The position numbers and the translations under genes are program-made. Below are positions 50,101 through 60,917 of a stretch of 64,000 nucleotides of DNA, in pieces (the stretch's first letter is position 1; every line of letters starts with the position of its first letter). A model generated the notes under the pieces. It worked only from the letters and a program-made list of their open reading frames with translations. It was not told where the DNA came from and searched no databases. Origin of the DNA: Synanceia verrucosa (lineage: Eukaryota; Chordata; Actinopteri; Perciformes; Synanceiidae); NCBI GenBank assembly GCA_029721515.1, contig CM056556.1, positions 6,510,501-6,574,500 of the forward strand, given 5' to 3'.

Positions 50101-50782
50101 AATCAGGTTATGATGTATAATCTTTTTTTTCCTCACACAGCGTTAACTCGTAGGAGTTTGGTGAATTCCTCATATTTGATGGAACAAGTACAAGTTCTGG
50201 CATCGATATTCAAATTTTGGTATCAAAATGGAACCACTGGCATTAAAAACTGGCATTTTATGATAAGATATTTTTTTGTCAGTGTGAACTTTTATGCTGA
50301 CATTCTTTTTCTGTTTTCACTTTCAGTGCGATTTACATATAATCTACATAGTAAGGAGAGAACAGTCACTCATCTAGACGGACAGTCAAAACCCTGTCAC
50401 CATGACACAATGAGCACATGATTCCTGGGGGGAATAAAAAAATAGACTGAAAAGAAGTGACACTAGAGTGACATGAGGAGAAAATCAGAAGATTGTCACT
50501 GTCACTGCTGAAGCTCCATAAGATTGTAAAATAGATCAGATCTGACCTGATATTAGTTAGACACAATAGCATCCTACAGCACTTTCCAACTGTATTCCTA
50601 AATCATCCTTTAAACCACTTCTTCTATGACTGCCAAAAAAAACCCCTGCAGCAACTCATGCAACCTTGAAGGGGAAAACTCATGCAACACCTGCTATGTT
50701 ATAGTGCATTAGTCACCTGAGGAAACGTATCCTCTGTATCTGAGCTATTTAGCAACAGAGGTCAGCAGTGTTGCAGCCCACA

Positions 50783-50964
50783 CAGAGCCGTATATATAGA
50801 GAGTACCGAGAGTACCTTTGAACCAATCCCACGACAGAATTGTCGAACATTCAGGACAATTCTGTCGTGGGATTGGTTCAAAGGTAGTCATGTGTTTGGT
50901 GTACGCCATGTTTACTACATAGCAGAAATGCTAGTTGTCGGTACTCTCTCTATATACGGCTTTG
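50783..50964. mobile_element. hAT-like MITE with perfect internal 31-bp palindrome
   Basis: The left end is CAGAGCCGTATATATAGAGA. The right end, reverse-complemented, is CAAAGCCGTATATAGAGAGA. Both are followed by GTACC, so the termini are near-identical inverted repeats of about 25 bp. It is flanked by a perfect 8-bp duplication AGCCCACA (50775-50782 and 50965-50972), as for hAT. Inside, 50814-50844 and 50855-50885 are perfect reverse complements over 31 bases around a 10-base loop. The element is 182 bp and non-coding. Confidence 0.9.
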
Positions 50965-51273
50965 AGCCCACAGGACTATGTTATGGTCGAAAGTCAGTAC
51001 GTTAGTCAAGGGTAATGTTAGTGTGACTTCTCAATACACTACATGCGTGTATTAGGCTGTGGTTTAAAGTGAGGACTGTACCTGCCACCACTGGATCACC
51101 GCTGCCAGTTTCTGGTGACATCTAGTGGTGAGGTTGCAGATTGCAGCCGACTGATACTTCCCCCATGTGCCAAGCATGAAGGAGACAGGCGAGGAAAATC
51201 TATCAAGAGCCCCTATGTAGATATTAACAGCTCATTCCAACGTAACGAAAACACAATTCTTAGTTTAAGGTGA

Positions 51274-51686
51274 TTAACTCATTGAGTGCCAACCGTTTTA
51301 TAAAACATGAAGTGCCTGGTGCCAGCGTTTTTGCCAATTTTGAGTCATACAGTATTTCAAGACCCACAGATTATTTTGCACTATGTCTCTGAAAACACTG
51401 AATAGCTCAAATGAAAGAAGAGACTCTATTGCATCATGAAAAAAGTTTGTTTTTACCTTGTTCCTTTCTTGTTTTATCAGAGGTAGAGGCCACTTTCACC
51501 AAAAACACCACTTTATGTCTAGAATCCGTCCATTTTGCTCTCTAATCGCAATCATCTCCACTTCCTTCTTTGATCTGTGGTGTATACCATCTCTTTATGC
51601 TCCGACTACATCTCCCAGAAGCCCCAAAATTGCTGCTGAAAAACCACTTTGACATATTATTACGTCAATGGCACTCAAAGAGTTAA
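51274..51686 (+). mobile_element. PiggyBac-like MITE, copy D
   Basis: The ends are TTAACTCATTGAGTGCCA and TGGCACTCAAAGAGTTAA, with TTAA flanks. It is 413 bp and the interior is collinear with copies B, C and E. The site corresponding to the hAT insertion in copy A reads AATTTTGAGTCATAC without interruption. Confidence 0.85.
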
Positions 51687-54600
51687 ACACTAATGAAAAC
51701 ATATGTTTTGATCTCATATTCAGTTTTCTTCCAATAGATCCCCCTCCTGTAAAAGTCCTTTAAATTCCTGTGCAGTCCTCGGTCATCTTGAGTAAAGTTG
51801 TGCCAAAAACCTGCGACAAAAATCAGCTCCTGCCTCAGTAAATTTCACCAAGACGGGCCAAGCCTTCCTTTTAATAAATCAAACTGCATCAATTTCAGCA
51901 TTTTATACATAAATGGTCAACTGATTATACTGGTTTCCCTCCAAATGTTGCCTTTGATTTATTTAGGATAATTTCCACTCTTTTTTTTCTTGAACAGCTT
52001 GATGAATGGGGGCCACTGACACTAAGCTACTAACTGAGAGAAAGCCATTTGTACAACAGCAGGCGTTTAAGTCTTCCACCCTCGTACATGTGGGTCTACA
52101 AATTATGCAAAGTGATGGCATTTGAGCTTCCCGTATTAGAGTGAAGTGAAACAAATAAAGTGAATTGATAACACAGAGTTCCTGCTGTAATCTAAATGCC
52201 TTCACAAGAGTATACAAACTGTTTCCCAACACTGTATTTATATTATAACTGCAGTAGAATCCAGCAAACCCACTGAGGACAACAGTACATTTTTGATGTT
52301 AGACTGTCCCTGATAAAACTGCTAATGCTATCCATCTCATCAAACATGGAAGCGTGTCTCTAATCTTGTAGCCTTGGGGCAGACCTCGAGGCCAGACAGC
52401 TGCACCCTTCTTCACCACAGACCACGCCAGAGCAATTACTACTGCTACTTCACACACAGACCTGTGTCACCAACGCAATTAACAAGCTCCGGAGGAGCCT
52501 GGGCAACCAGAGAGGGACAGACTGTGTACACAGCATGAATGATGAGAGGCGTGAGCAAGGACGGAGAGCAGGGGAAGCCATGGAGGGGAAAACACAAGTG
52601 GGACAAGTTGCCAGGTTTGTTGTGAACAGACTAAGTGTGGGTAGACGTCAAACGCTTTTAGATGTCATACACATGCACACATATTTGTGTCAAGAAATAC
52701 ATGTTCTATTTGTTTGGATATTACAAGAAAGACATATTGTCTTCTCTTCCACTCTTCCAGTACCTTTGGGCAGAGATTTTGGAGATGCTATATTTCGCCT
52801 CCCACTTCTCCACATTCGTCCGTGTTGTGAGGATGATTCATCACAGCTGCGACAGTATAATGTGTTACAGCTCCCTGAAGGAACAGCCGTAGGTGTGTTA
52901 TCCAGGCTGGATGTTCATTTTATTCACAAGCATGTTCCATTATCGGCTGGAGGAACATCCCGGCTGCTTCCCACCGCATCCACACCATCATCATCATCAT
53001 CCCCATCTTTATCACCTTGCACGTGACCTGTTTTATGTGTCCCCACCGCAAGCTTAACACTAAAGCCATCCTCATTCTAAACCCAGGTATGAGGATGCTC
53101 ATCTGCTGCTCTTTTGATCACAGTATCCCCTCAGTCTCCTTTCCCTTCCTACTCTACTATTCCTTTACTTGTCCAAGTAGGATGCTCAGACAGGAACAGA
53201 CTGCACAGAGGTTAGAGACAGAAGCCCTAAGGCGTCTCTGCTGACTTGGGGATGCAAGAGTGATGGGAGCTGTCGAGAGGAGAGATGGATTCCCCGGCCA
53301 TCTCGTCTCCACCCAGTCATTGTTCATGAGCTAAGGCTGCCAGACAGCTGTCTGTACCTGCCACGCCTGACAGATGCCTGCTGTCAGTCAGTCTGGAATG
53401 GTCCACAATCTGCGTCAAACTTAAAGCTGGCTGGATCTCATGTGAGCCAAAAATCGACAACTGGTAAGAGACTGATCTATCTATCCCCCCTTAGAGTTTC
53501 TCAGAGGTGCTTCAGTCCTTTGTTGAAGGCATTAAATGAGATGAAGACAAGCTGGAGGTGTGAGTGAGAGTTGGGACTAAAAATACCACCAAAAAAACAC
53601 AGCAAGCATCAAGAGACACTTTTCTTGTGTATCTAGGTGCATCTCTGTGTGACCTCCCACTGTATCCAAAATACATAGCAAACAGATTAGAAACTCAAGG
53701 ATCTTTCAAACAACACAAGTGATGTCATGCATTGTACTAGTCATGTCTGGTATCAGTGAGTAGTTGGACCAACGTGAACATAAAAATGTAAAATTCGGGG
53801 CTAGCATGTCTATTTCCTTTGTTTGGTGGGCCTGTATAAAGAGGCCAGAGGGAAAGATGAATAAGAAAGTACATTTACTGTGAGACAAGCAATGCATTGT
53901 GTTGAATGGTACAAGGGGTGTGGGTCTCTGGAAATAAACTGTCATTTTTCATAGGCTAGTGCGCATCCTCACATATACTTGAAACATATGCATAGAGAGC
54001 AATGCGTGGTCTGTTATTGGAGACGGTTCCCATTTCTCTTTCAGCTCTTGCATGCTCATAAACAGAAGTCATGGTGAGTTGGTGGGTGGCGGAGCCGCTC
54101 CATTACTGTGAAACCACAGACACCAACTGTCTTTTAAATGCCGCCTGAGAGCAATGGGCTCTATTAAAGGCGGCAATCAAAGCCGTATCACCGCTAGCAA
54201 GCATGTCACGTAGCTAATTCAATCTCCCAACCCATGAAGCAATTAATTCATGTCAATACAAATGCACAAATAGTCTCTTTTTGGCCATCGGGAAAGCGCA
54301 GGTCTTGCGGGTGCGCTTGTGTTGATTTGAGCATCTTTGTGCCTCAGTGTGAACATGCTCAGTGAAGTGAACCTGGAAGAGCAGGTGTAATTGGGTGTGG
54401 AAAAAAGGAACCTTGTGTTCTCCCTGGCTAAATTAGATCAGACAACCTTCTCCTCTCCATTTCCTCTCCAGACAACATGCACAAACCCTCCTCAGGTTTG
54501 TTATTATTTCTTTGATCAAGTCGGACTCAACAATGGAGGTGACGCATTTGGCGGGATGATGATTATTCACTGACACCATCCTCACTTTGACAGCCCTTAT

Positions 54601-56487
54601 CTGGATATGCCTCCTCCCAGTTGACTTAAATCAATTTAACTGCAGAAATGCTAAAACACACACAAGAAGAAAAAAAAATCTCTGAAAGGGCTTCTGTGCT
54701 CTGGACTGTGGTCAGTCAGCAGTGGCTTAGTGATGCTGAGGATCAATGCTTCATGCAGCAAATCATTAGGCCCCATTATTTCTGTAAAGGGAAAGTCACA
54801 AGAGAATGCAGACCCAGATGCTGTACCACCCAGATAGCAATGACCACTGGCTAAACGAGTTTCTAAGAGTCAATATCTCCATGTGGAGAGAGCATTCTGG
54901 GATTAAAGTAGCAGCTCTGGAGGAAAGCAGGAGTGAAGTCAAGTGTGCGAATCTGAGGAGGCAAGAGGAGTAAAGTGAGAAAGAAAGATGAGCAGCAAAG
55001 AGACAACGACTCTCTGATTGAGGCTGTGACTTGATGAAAGGTGGGCTCTGGCTCGTCTGGATCAGTAGGGATGAAACCAGTCGGCATTTAATTGCATCTG
55101 TGGAGAAGCAGAGACATGTAAAGAACTGTCCTGTCCCATCACCTCCACTCCTTTTTCCAAACCTACTATTCCCAGTCTTATCTGGATGGGTTGCTGCTTT
55201 GCATTTTGATGAATGAAGACTAGAAACCCTTCCTAAATCTTAACAACACTTCATCTTTCCTCCTGTCTCCATCCATTGTCAGCTGCCATCGTGCAGGGGA
55301 AGCTCTTTTTATTTTCTTCATATTAGTTTCTTGGATGACTGATGGTTTTCAGGAGGAGACAAATAATGTTCCTCAAGTAAAATATGAATGTTGTATTCAA
55401 TACCCAATCTAAGAAATGGGCTGTTTATTTATCGATTTACTGTAAGACAAAAATAGACAAATAAAAACAAGAGGAAACATCAGACAGTCACACACTTATG
55501 TCTGATGTTACTGCAGAATAAAGACTGAGCTGAGCTGTTGACATGCTGATATTTCCCCTGGGTGGGTATACAACTCTCAGTGCTACAGCACAGTGAAGTC
55601 ATGCTGCTGTCAAACATGCCCCAGATATTATGGGTCAATTTTGAATGTAAGGCAACAGAATCAATCACATTAAAAACAAACTGCTGACACAAGCAGACTC
55701 GTGGTGGTACATCATGAATGAAAGCCAGGGCTGAGCAGGTCAAAGGAGAGAGTGGGTACACTCGTCCGTCATACACTGCAAACTGGCCAGGAGTAATGAG
55801 CCTTTATATTGCACGGCGTTGAGCGCTGATACTGCGGGAGTGCTATTTTGCACAGTCAAATTACAGTTCAATTTTCACAACAACAAAGACTCAGCAACAT
55901 ACGCCAATCGATAGGTGTCAAAATGTCCCCCGCTTCTGATAATAGATCTGACATGCACACAAGGAAGTGCACGCAAATCTACAAGCTTAAAGAGTCAGCG
56001 GTAGGGCAGAGGGTGTAGGGAGAGGAGGGGTGAAGGCAACAGGGTGATAGACGACATTATAGAAAAAATACAAACACCAAAAACATCTCAGTAATATATT
56101 TTCTTGATGACGCAAGGCATTGTGGCATCTCTCCATGTCTCCCGGTGTCCAGAATGAGTGAAGTGTGAAGCGCACCACGTCACAGGACTTCCTTTCTGAC
56201 ATCTGCCGGGCTTAACGGATGCTCCGCTCGGCTGCCTACCCAGACTCCTCTCTGAGTCAGCCAGGCTCACCAGTAAGCCAAGGATCTGACTGGCTGTGGA
56301 AGTTGAGTCTGATGGTAATTGACTGCACATAACTCATGTGCTTCAATTAAAGAAAGTTAGCAGCTAGAGAGGAATTTAAAAAAAAAAAAAAGTTTGAGCA
56401 CAGAAAAGACGTGGTTATCCGTATTTGTCGTAGCAGCCCTCTTCAAGGTCAGCTCACTGCTAGGAGGAGGAGGAGGATGACGGGGAG

Positions 56488-56505
56488 GGAGAGAGAGAGA
56501 GAGAG

Positions 56506-56539
<34 letters not shown>
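56488..56539. repeat. (GA)n/(GAAA)n microsatellite
   Basis: A compound GA and GAAA tract. If the trim44 assignment is right, it lies in the 3' UTR, about 90 bp after the stop codon. Confidence 0.93.
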
Positions 56540-56628
56540 GGGCAGTCTGATAGCTCAGCAGGGCTGATGGACGGCTGAAGCAGACGTTGAAGGGCAGGTG
56601 AATGCCGCAGGACTCTGGTCTGCTGGTA

Positions 56629-56713
56629 TCAGGGGGCATGGTCCATGGATGGTCCAGAGTCATTGTCATCAAAGTCCCGCGGGTCCATGGGGTCTGCCCT
56701 CGGTTCTGGCAGC
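56629..56713 (-). CDS. trim44: Candidate last coding exon of trim44
   Basis: The minus strand shows a long T-rich tract and TTTCTCCCAG acceptor ending at 56714, then an exon whose single open frame (one base completing a codon, then 27 codons and TGA at 56631-56629) reads LPEPRADPMDPRDFDDNDSG and then PSMDHAP. The peptide is short, acidic and Pro/Asp-rich. The C-terminus of TRIM44, a RING-less TRIM protein with zinc finger, B-box and coiled coil, is likewise an acidic tail with an AEPKAEG...EEGPS pattern, to which EPRADP...DSGPS aligns loosely. In human 11p13 TRIM44 lies directly upstream of LDLRAD3 on the same strand, exactly the arrangement here. The other exons would lie at higher coordinates outside the window. 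The call rests on synteny, splice signal and weak similarity; it could be another gene's terminal exon or chance. Confidence 0.45.
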
Positions 56714-58138
56714 CTGGGAGAAAAAAAAAGACAAAAAAACAAAAAAAAACCACAAATTAGATAACTGCAAGATCTCCAACACTTCCTCTGTCTTTCACAA
56801 ACACACACCCTCCTACCGTGCACACGTATTATGGAAATATAACTGTGTGAAATGTAATCAGCTTCAATCAAGCAACACCTTAAGCAGAAATCATCCATTC
56901 TGTCGGTTTTATATTAGCAGCTCTGCAGTGACAGAGACAAAGTGAAAGGTAAATTACAGGGACCTGTAGCGATCTGAGCCTGGCTGATAGATTCAATTTC
57001 ACCGGAGACGGTCTACACTAATCATATGCTCTAATTGGACAATGTCATAAGGGTGATAGAGCACTGCACCTCCCTGAGATCCAACTGTAACATCTCTCCT
57101 TCCACCCTCCATCCCTCTTAAGATGATTTTCTCCCATATGTCTACGGTACATCCATTTTCAAAAGTCTATGTGTCAGCATGTTTTGCTAAGCACACACTT
57201 ACTGTATGGGATGCTGTTTAATTCAATGAGATTCAATTCACTTTAGAGCTACGCCATTTAATTTCACCACTCGAATGTTTCTTTTAAAACAATCGCTTCC
57301 TGTGACCTTGGGCAGCTAGTTTGCATTTATATTTGTGAATTTACTATCGTCTATCACAGCAAGAATCAACAAAGAGTATTCCACTCAGTCACATCTCTGA
57401 CGTGATGCTGATGTGCAGGTTTAGGGGAGTAGAAGTTAAAGATGGTGCGCTTTCTTTGGTTTAGGACCAACAATTCAAGGACGGACTGGTATTATTACAA
57501 TGGATGCAAAAAGGAAAAAAAAAACACAACCAAAATTTCAGTTGAGCTACATCAGTGTGGAACCACAGCTGCTTTGCTCTCTTCTAATTCCATGTGCAGG
57601 GAGAGCAGTTCATGACAACCACCCAAATAACAGATAATTAGTATAGAAAGCAATATTATGTCTCTCACAAATGCCTACAGAACACACTGAGCAAATCAAA
57701 TTATTCCCCAGAAGAAGCATATTATAGACATAGTTATGAATATTACATTCCATTTCTGCTTATAAAAACTTTTTTTCTGTTTCAGTTTAATGTGCATTAG
57801 TTCATTAGTTTGTTAATTTTCTCTTTATCATGCAACATCTGAATTAAACAGTTTTGTATTGTCCAGGATGTATAAAACTCACTGTATATAGTCATGTATA
57901 CTAGGAAGCTGCTCATTAATTCAATCTATATAAACTTGGACTTAGAACTATCTTTATGCCTTATCACTAATCACAAGACTGTAAGAGATAAATACTGTAA
58001 GAATGGTTGTAATTGTCAAAAAGACATCCCACAAACCTGACAATACATATGCCATCCAGGTGATAATTTAGGCTTTTCTGGCTGTTCTATCCATCTAGTT
58101 CTGCTTCTCCCTGTCACTTTTTTCAACATTGTACTGTA

Positions 58139-58751
58139 GGGGTGGGGGAAAAAATACAGATATGGCAATATATATATCGTGAAACATTTTGTTCTGATAT
58201 CATATATATTTTTTTAATTTCTTAACTCATTGAGTGCCAGCCCTTTTTTTAAAACGAAAGTGCCTTGTGCCAGTGTTTTTGGCCATTTTGAGTCATCTTT
58301 CATGATGCACAGAATATTTTATATTATGTCTCTGAAAACACTGAATAGCTCTAATGAAAGAAGAGACTCTCTATTTGCTCACTAATCATGATCGTCTCCA
58401 CTTCCTGCTTTGATCTCTGTGGCCTATACTGTCTTTATGCTTTGACTACATCTCCCAGAAGCCCTAAAATTACTCACAGACTGTGTGAGATCACGCCTGC
58501 ATGAAAAAACACTTTTACATATTATTACGTCGATGGCACTCAAGCGTCGTATTTTAAATGATGTTGAAATATGTCAATGGCACTCAAAGAGTTAATATCG
58601 ATTTGACTTCCGCACCACAAGGTGTCATTGTATCGCTACGTTGCTAAATTTCACCTGTATGTAGAATACAGAGTATTGCAATAATATATTGTGTCGTGAG
58701 TCAAGTATCGTGACAGGTATCGTATCGTGAAGTCCTTGCCAATACCCACCC
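58139..58751. mobile_element. hAT-like MITE interrupted by a PiggyBac-like MITE
   Basis: The left end is GGGGTGGGGGAAAAAATAC and the right end reads CCAATACCCACCC, giving inverted GGG(G/T)TGGG termini. ATCG/ATAT-rich subterminal sequence (ATATATATCGTGAAAC; GTATCGTATCGTGAAG) is typical of this group. Flanks GTACTGTA (58131-58138) and AGACTGTA (58752-58759) match at 6 of 8. A PiggyBac-like MITE sits inside at 58222-58595. Confidence 0.65.
58222..58595 (+). mobile_element. PiggyBac-like MITE, copy E (nested)
   Basis: The ends are TTAACTCATTGAGTGCCA and TGGCACTCAAAGAGTTAA, with TTAA at 58222-58225 and 58592-58595. It is 374 bp. Near the right end the TGGCACTCAA motif appears twice (near 58534 and at the terminus), so a subterminal repeat is present. 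It lies inside the hAT-like MITE at 58139-58751. Confidence 0.85.
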
Positions 58752-58897
58752 AGACTGTACCTATATCTTTCTGAATGCTGTTCCATGAGTACTCCTGTCT
58801 GACATACTTCTGTATGCGCACACACAAGCATACAATCACACCTCGGCATCAAGTGCCAACTTACCGACTGCCAAAAGTTGTTGTTGGACAGAGTGTA

Positions 58898-58923
58898 CAC
58901 GCACGCACACACACACACACACA

Positions 58924-58971
<48 letters not shown>

Positions 58972-58973
58972 CA
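58898..58973. repeat. (CA)n/(GCAC)n microsatellite
   Basis: A CA run followed by about 12 GCAC units. Frames through it give His/Thr/Arg/Ala repeats that are not genes. Confidence 0.95.
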
Positions 58974-59409
58974 GGTTTAGCTGCTGTACAGTTATACCAT
59001 CTCTGTACATCCAGGACATTCATTATTCTGTTCCTTTTCAAATTCTTGGCAAAGTTACTGCTGCACCAGTTTTACTGAGCATTCAACACAATGATCACAA
59101 GCTGTTCACTCTTTATTGTCAGCACAACACTCACAAGTCTGCACTGAGCTAAGCCCTCCTGTGTGACCTGGCGTTTCGGGTAAAATGTTGAAAGACAATT
59201 TCATCTCGCATCTCCAATCAACCAAAACAGTCACCACCTGCTTTTCATAAAAAAAAAAAAAAAAAAAGTAATTACAAATATATTTATGTGTCACAAAGCG
59301 AGGCCTGCACTATGGAGGCAAATGAACTATTTATATTCAAACGGTCCTTGCTAAGCCTTAGGACACAGGGATGTAATAACTTATTTATTCCACCCACAGA
59401 AAGGCCATT

Positions 59410-59413
<4 letters not shown>

Positions 59414-59456
<43 letters not shown>
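59414..59456. repeat. (GA)n microsatellite
   Basis: About 21 uninterrupted GA units. Confidence 0.97.
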
Positions 59457-59460
<4 letters not shown>

Positions 59461-59580
59461 TTCAACATTCTACAAAATGTCAGTAGGTGGGTGATAAATT
59501 CCCTACAAGTTAAAGCCCTTGCTTTGTTCTCTTTTTCTGTCTGTTCATCTTCCTTGGCCTAAGTAAAAGATCACTTTGCT

Positions 59581-59600
59581 GTGTGTGTGTGTGTGTGTGT
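59581..59600. repeat. (GT)n microsatellite
   Basis: Ten GT units. Confidence 0.95.
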
Positions 59601-59831
59601 CTGTGTCCTGATGATCGGGTTCTTTCCGCCCATGACTTATTCATAGGCTTTAATGCAGTCGATGTATTATTGATCAGGGCCGATCATTGCCTCCTCCTCC
59701 CCATGGTGTGACCATGTCCTGTGGATGGGTGCAGTTGCAGAGATCACCGACCAGGCCTCACTAGAACTCAGGGACTGGGAGTCCTGGTGATGGATGCACA
59801 AAAGCTCTGATGTGTGGAAATTTGGAAAACT

Positions 59832-59836
<5 letters not shown>

Positions 59837-59883
<47 letters not shown>
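59837..59883. repeat. (GT)n microsatellite
   Basis: More than 20 GT units, immediately to the left of the LINE 3' end at 59888. Confidence 0.96.
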
Positions 59884-59886
<3 letters not shown>

Positions 59887-59887
59887 A

Positions 59888-60505
59888 GAAGAATAGAATA
59901 GATTTTATTCATCCCCCACTGAGGGAAATTCACTTGCTACAGGGGCATAAACAAGTTACAGTAAGAAACCAACAATAAACAACACTAATGAAATAACAGA
60001 ATAAGTAATAAAAATAATAAATGTTTACAGTTTATAGTAAACAAAAAAGTTTGGATGGCAAATTAACACAATAAATAAAGTGTATTATTGCTATTCGGAC
60101 TGTGGGTATGACTTTAAAATAAAATATTAATAAATGACCAAGCATAAAAGAGATGTAAAATAAAAACAGTGAAAGTTTGCTGTGCAAATTAGTTATTGTT
60201 CTATTTTGATGACAAATGAAATCGCTGATGGCAGCAATGAGCTGCAGTAGCTCCTTCTAACAGGGTGGAGTCAGTCTGCAGCTGAAGGAGCTGCTTAAAG
60301 CCTCCACAGTCAAATCAAAGGGTGAGAGGAGTTATCCATGATGGATGTGAGCTTTGCTAACATCCTCCTCCTCTATGGAGTCCAGGGAGCAGCTCAGGAC
60401 AGAGCTGACACCACCACAGTGTCATCAGAAGTCCTTAGAAGTGTCCCGCAAACTCAGAAGGACCTCAGTCTCCTCAGCAGGTGCAGATAGAGAGATCAGA
60501 TCTCA
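59888..60505 (-). mobile_element. 3' remnant of a non-LTR retrotransposon (LINE)
   Basis: On the minus strand the right part (60360-60500) resembles the end of a LINE reverse-transcriptase ORF, with codons for a LLRRLRSF-like stretch and a following VVVSALS-like stretch, both broken by stops. It is followed by an AT-rich 3' UTR ending GAATTTCCCTCAGTGGGGGA then TGAATAAAATCTATTC. That GAATTTCCC...GGGGATGAATAAA tail is characteristic of an abundant fish LINE group. It is 5'-truncated. The clade (Rex1, L2 or RTE-like) is not settled. Confidence 0.65.
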
Positions 60506-60891
60506 GATAGGACTGATAGACTCGAAAGCTAATCTTACTAATGTCCCCTCTCTGAGCAAAACAAGGTTTCTCCACTAGCCCTAAAATGAACCCATCGCTC
60601 ACAGAAAAAATGACAGAGCATGTAGGGATGCTGCCTGGACTCTTTGACTTTTGTCCCTCTAACTCTATTGCTGTTTCGGCACCGACCCTGTGCGGCTCTC
60701 TGGGACATGGAGGAGGGAGGGGTCCTCACCCTGATTAAGTTTGAATTCCCTGCTCTTGGCAGAGAAGCTGCAGGACTCCTAAGTCATCATCCGGAAAACA
60801 CCCCCATCATGCCGTGGCAGCTTGATCCAGCCTCATTGCCATATGAATAATCATACTGCAGTAGCTTGGATATGCTGAATGGGCCTGAGGA

Positions 60892-60917
60892 GTGTGTGTG
60901 TGTGTGTGTGTGTGTGC
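60892..60917. repeat. (TG)n microsatellite
   Basis: About 12 TG units. Confidence 0.95.

Larger units (their letters stand above)
39801..56628. other. Intergenic region between trim44 and ldlrad3
   Basis: The right part may include the trim44 3' UTR: on the minus strand AATAAA occurs at 55429-55424 and at 55313-55308, about 1.2-1.3 kb after the stop codon, but neither is proven as a poly-A site. Apart from the repeats listed separately, I recognise nothing in 39801-42714, 43229-45242, 45608-50775, 50973-51273 or 51687-55300. A short piece near 51119-51160 (CATCTAGTGGTGAGGTTGCA) resembles a common fish repeat fragment. Confidence 0.5.

Noticed and set aside
52535..53026. 163-aa plus-strand frame with overlapping hydrophobic frames
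   Set aside because: I looked for a receptor-like or transmembrane exon (for example YLWAEILEMLYFASHFSTF in one frame) but found no family signature, and the frames end in simple-repeat Ser codons. I cannot support a gene.
58898..58973. CRISPR-like periodic array
   Set aside because: It is a 4-bp tandem repeat with no spacers, in animal nuclear DNA.
58775..59152. His/Thr/Arg/Ala-rich frames on both strands
   Set aside because: They are artefacts of the CA and GCAC microsatellite. The same holds for frames at 7965-8174 and 59667-59933.
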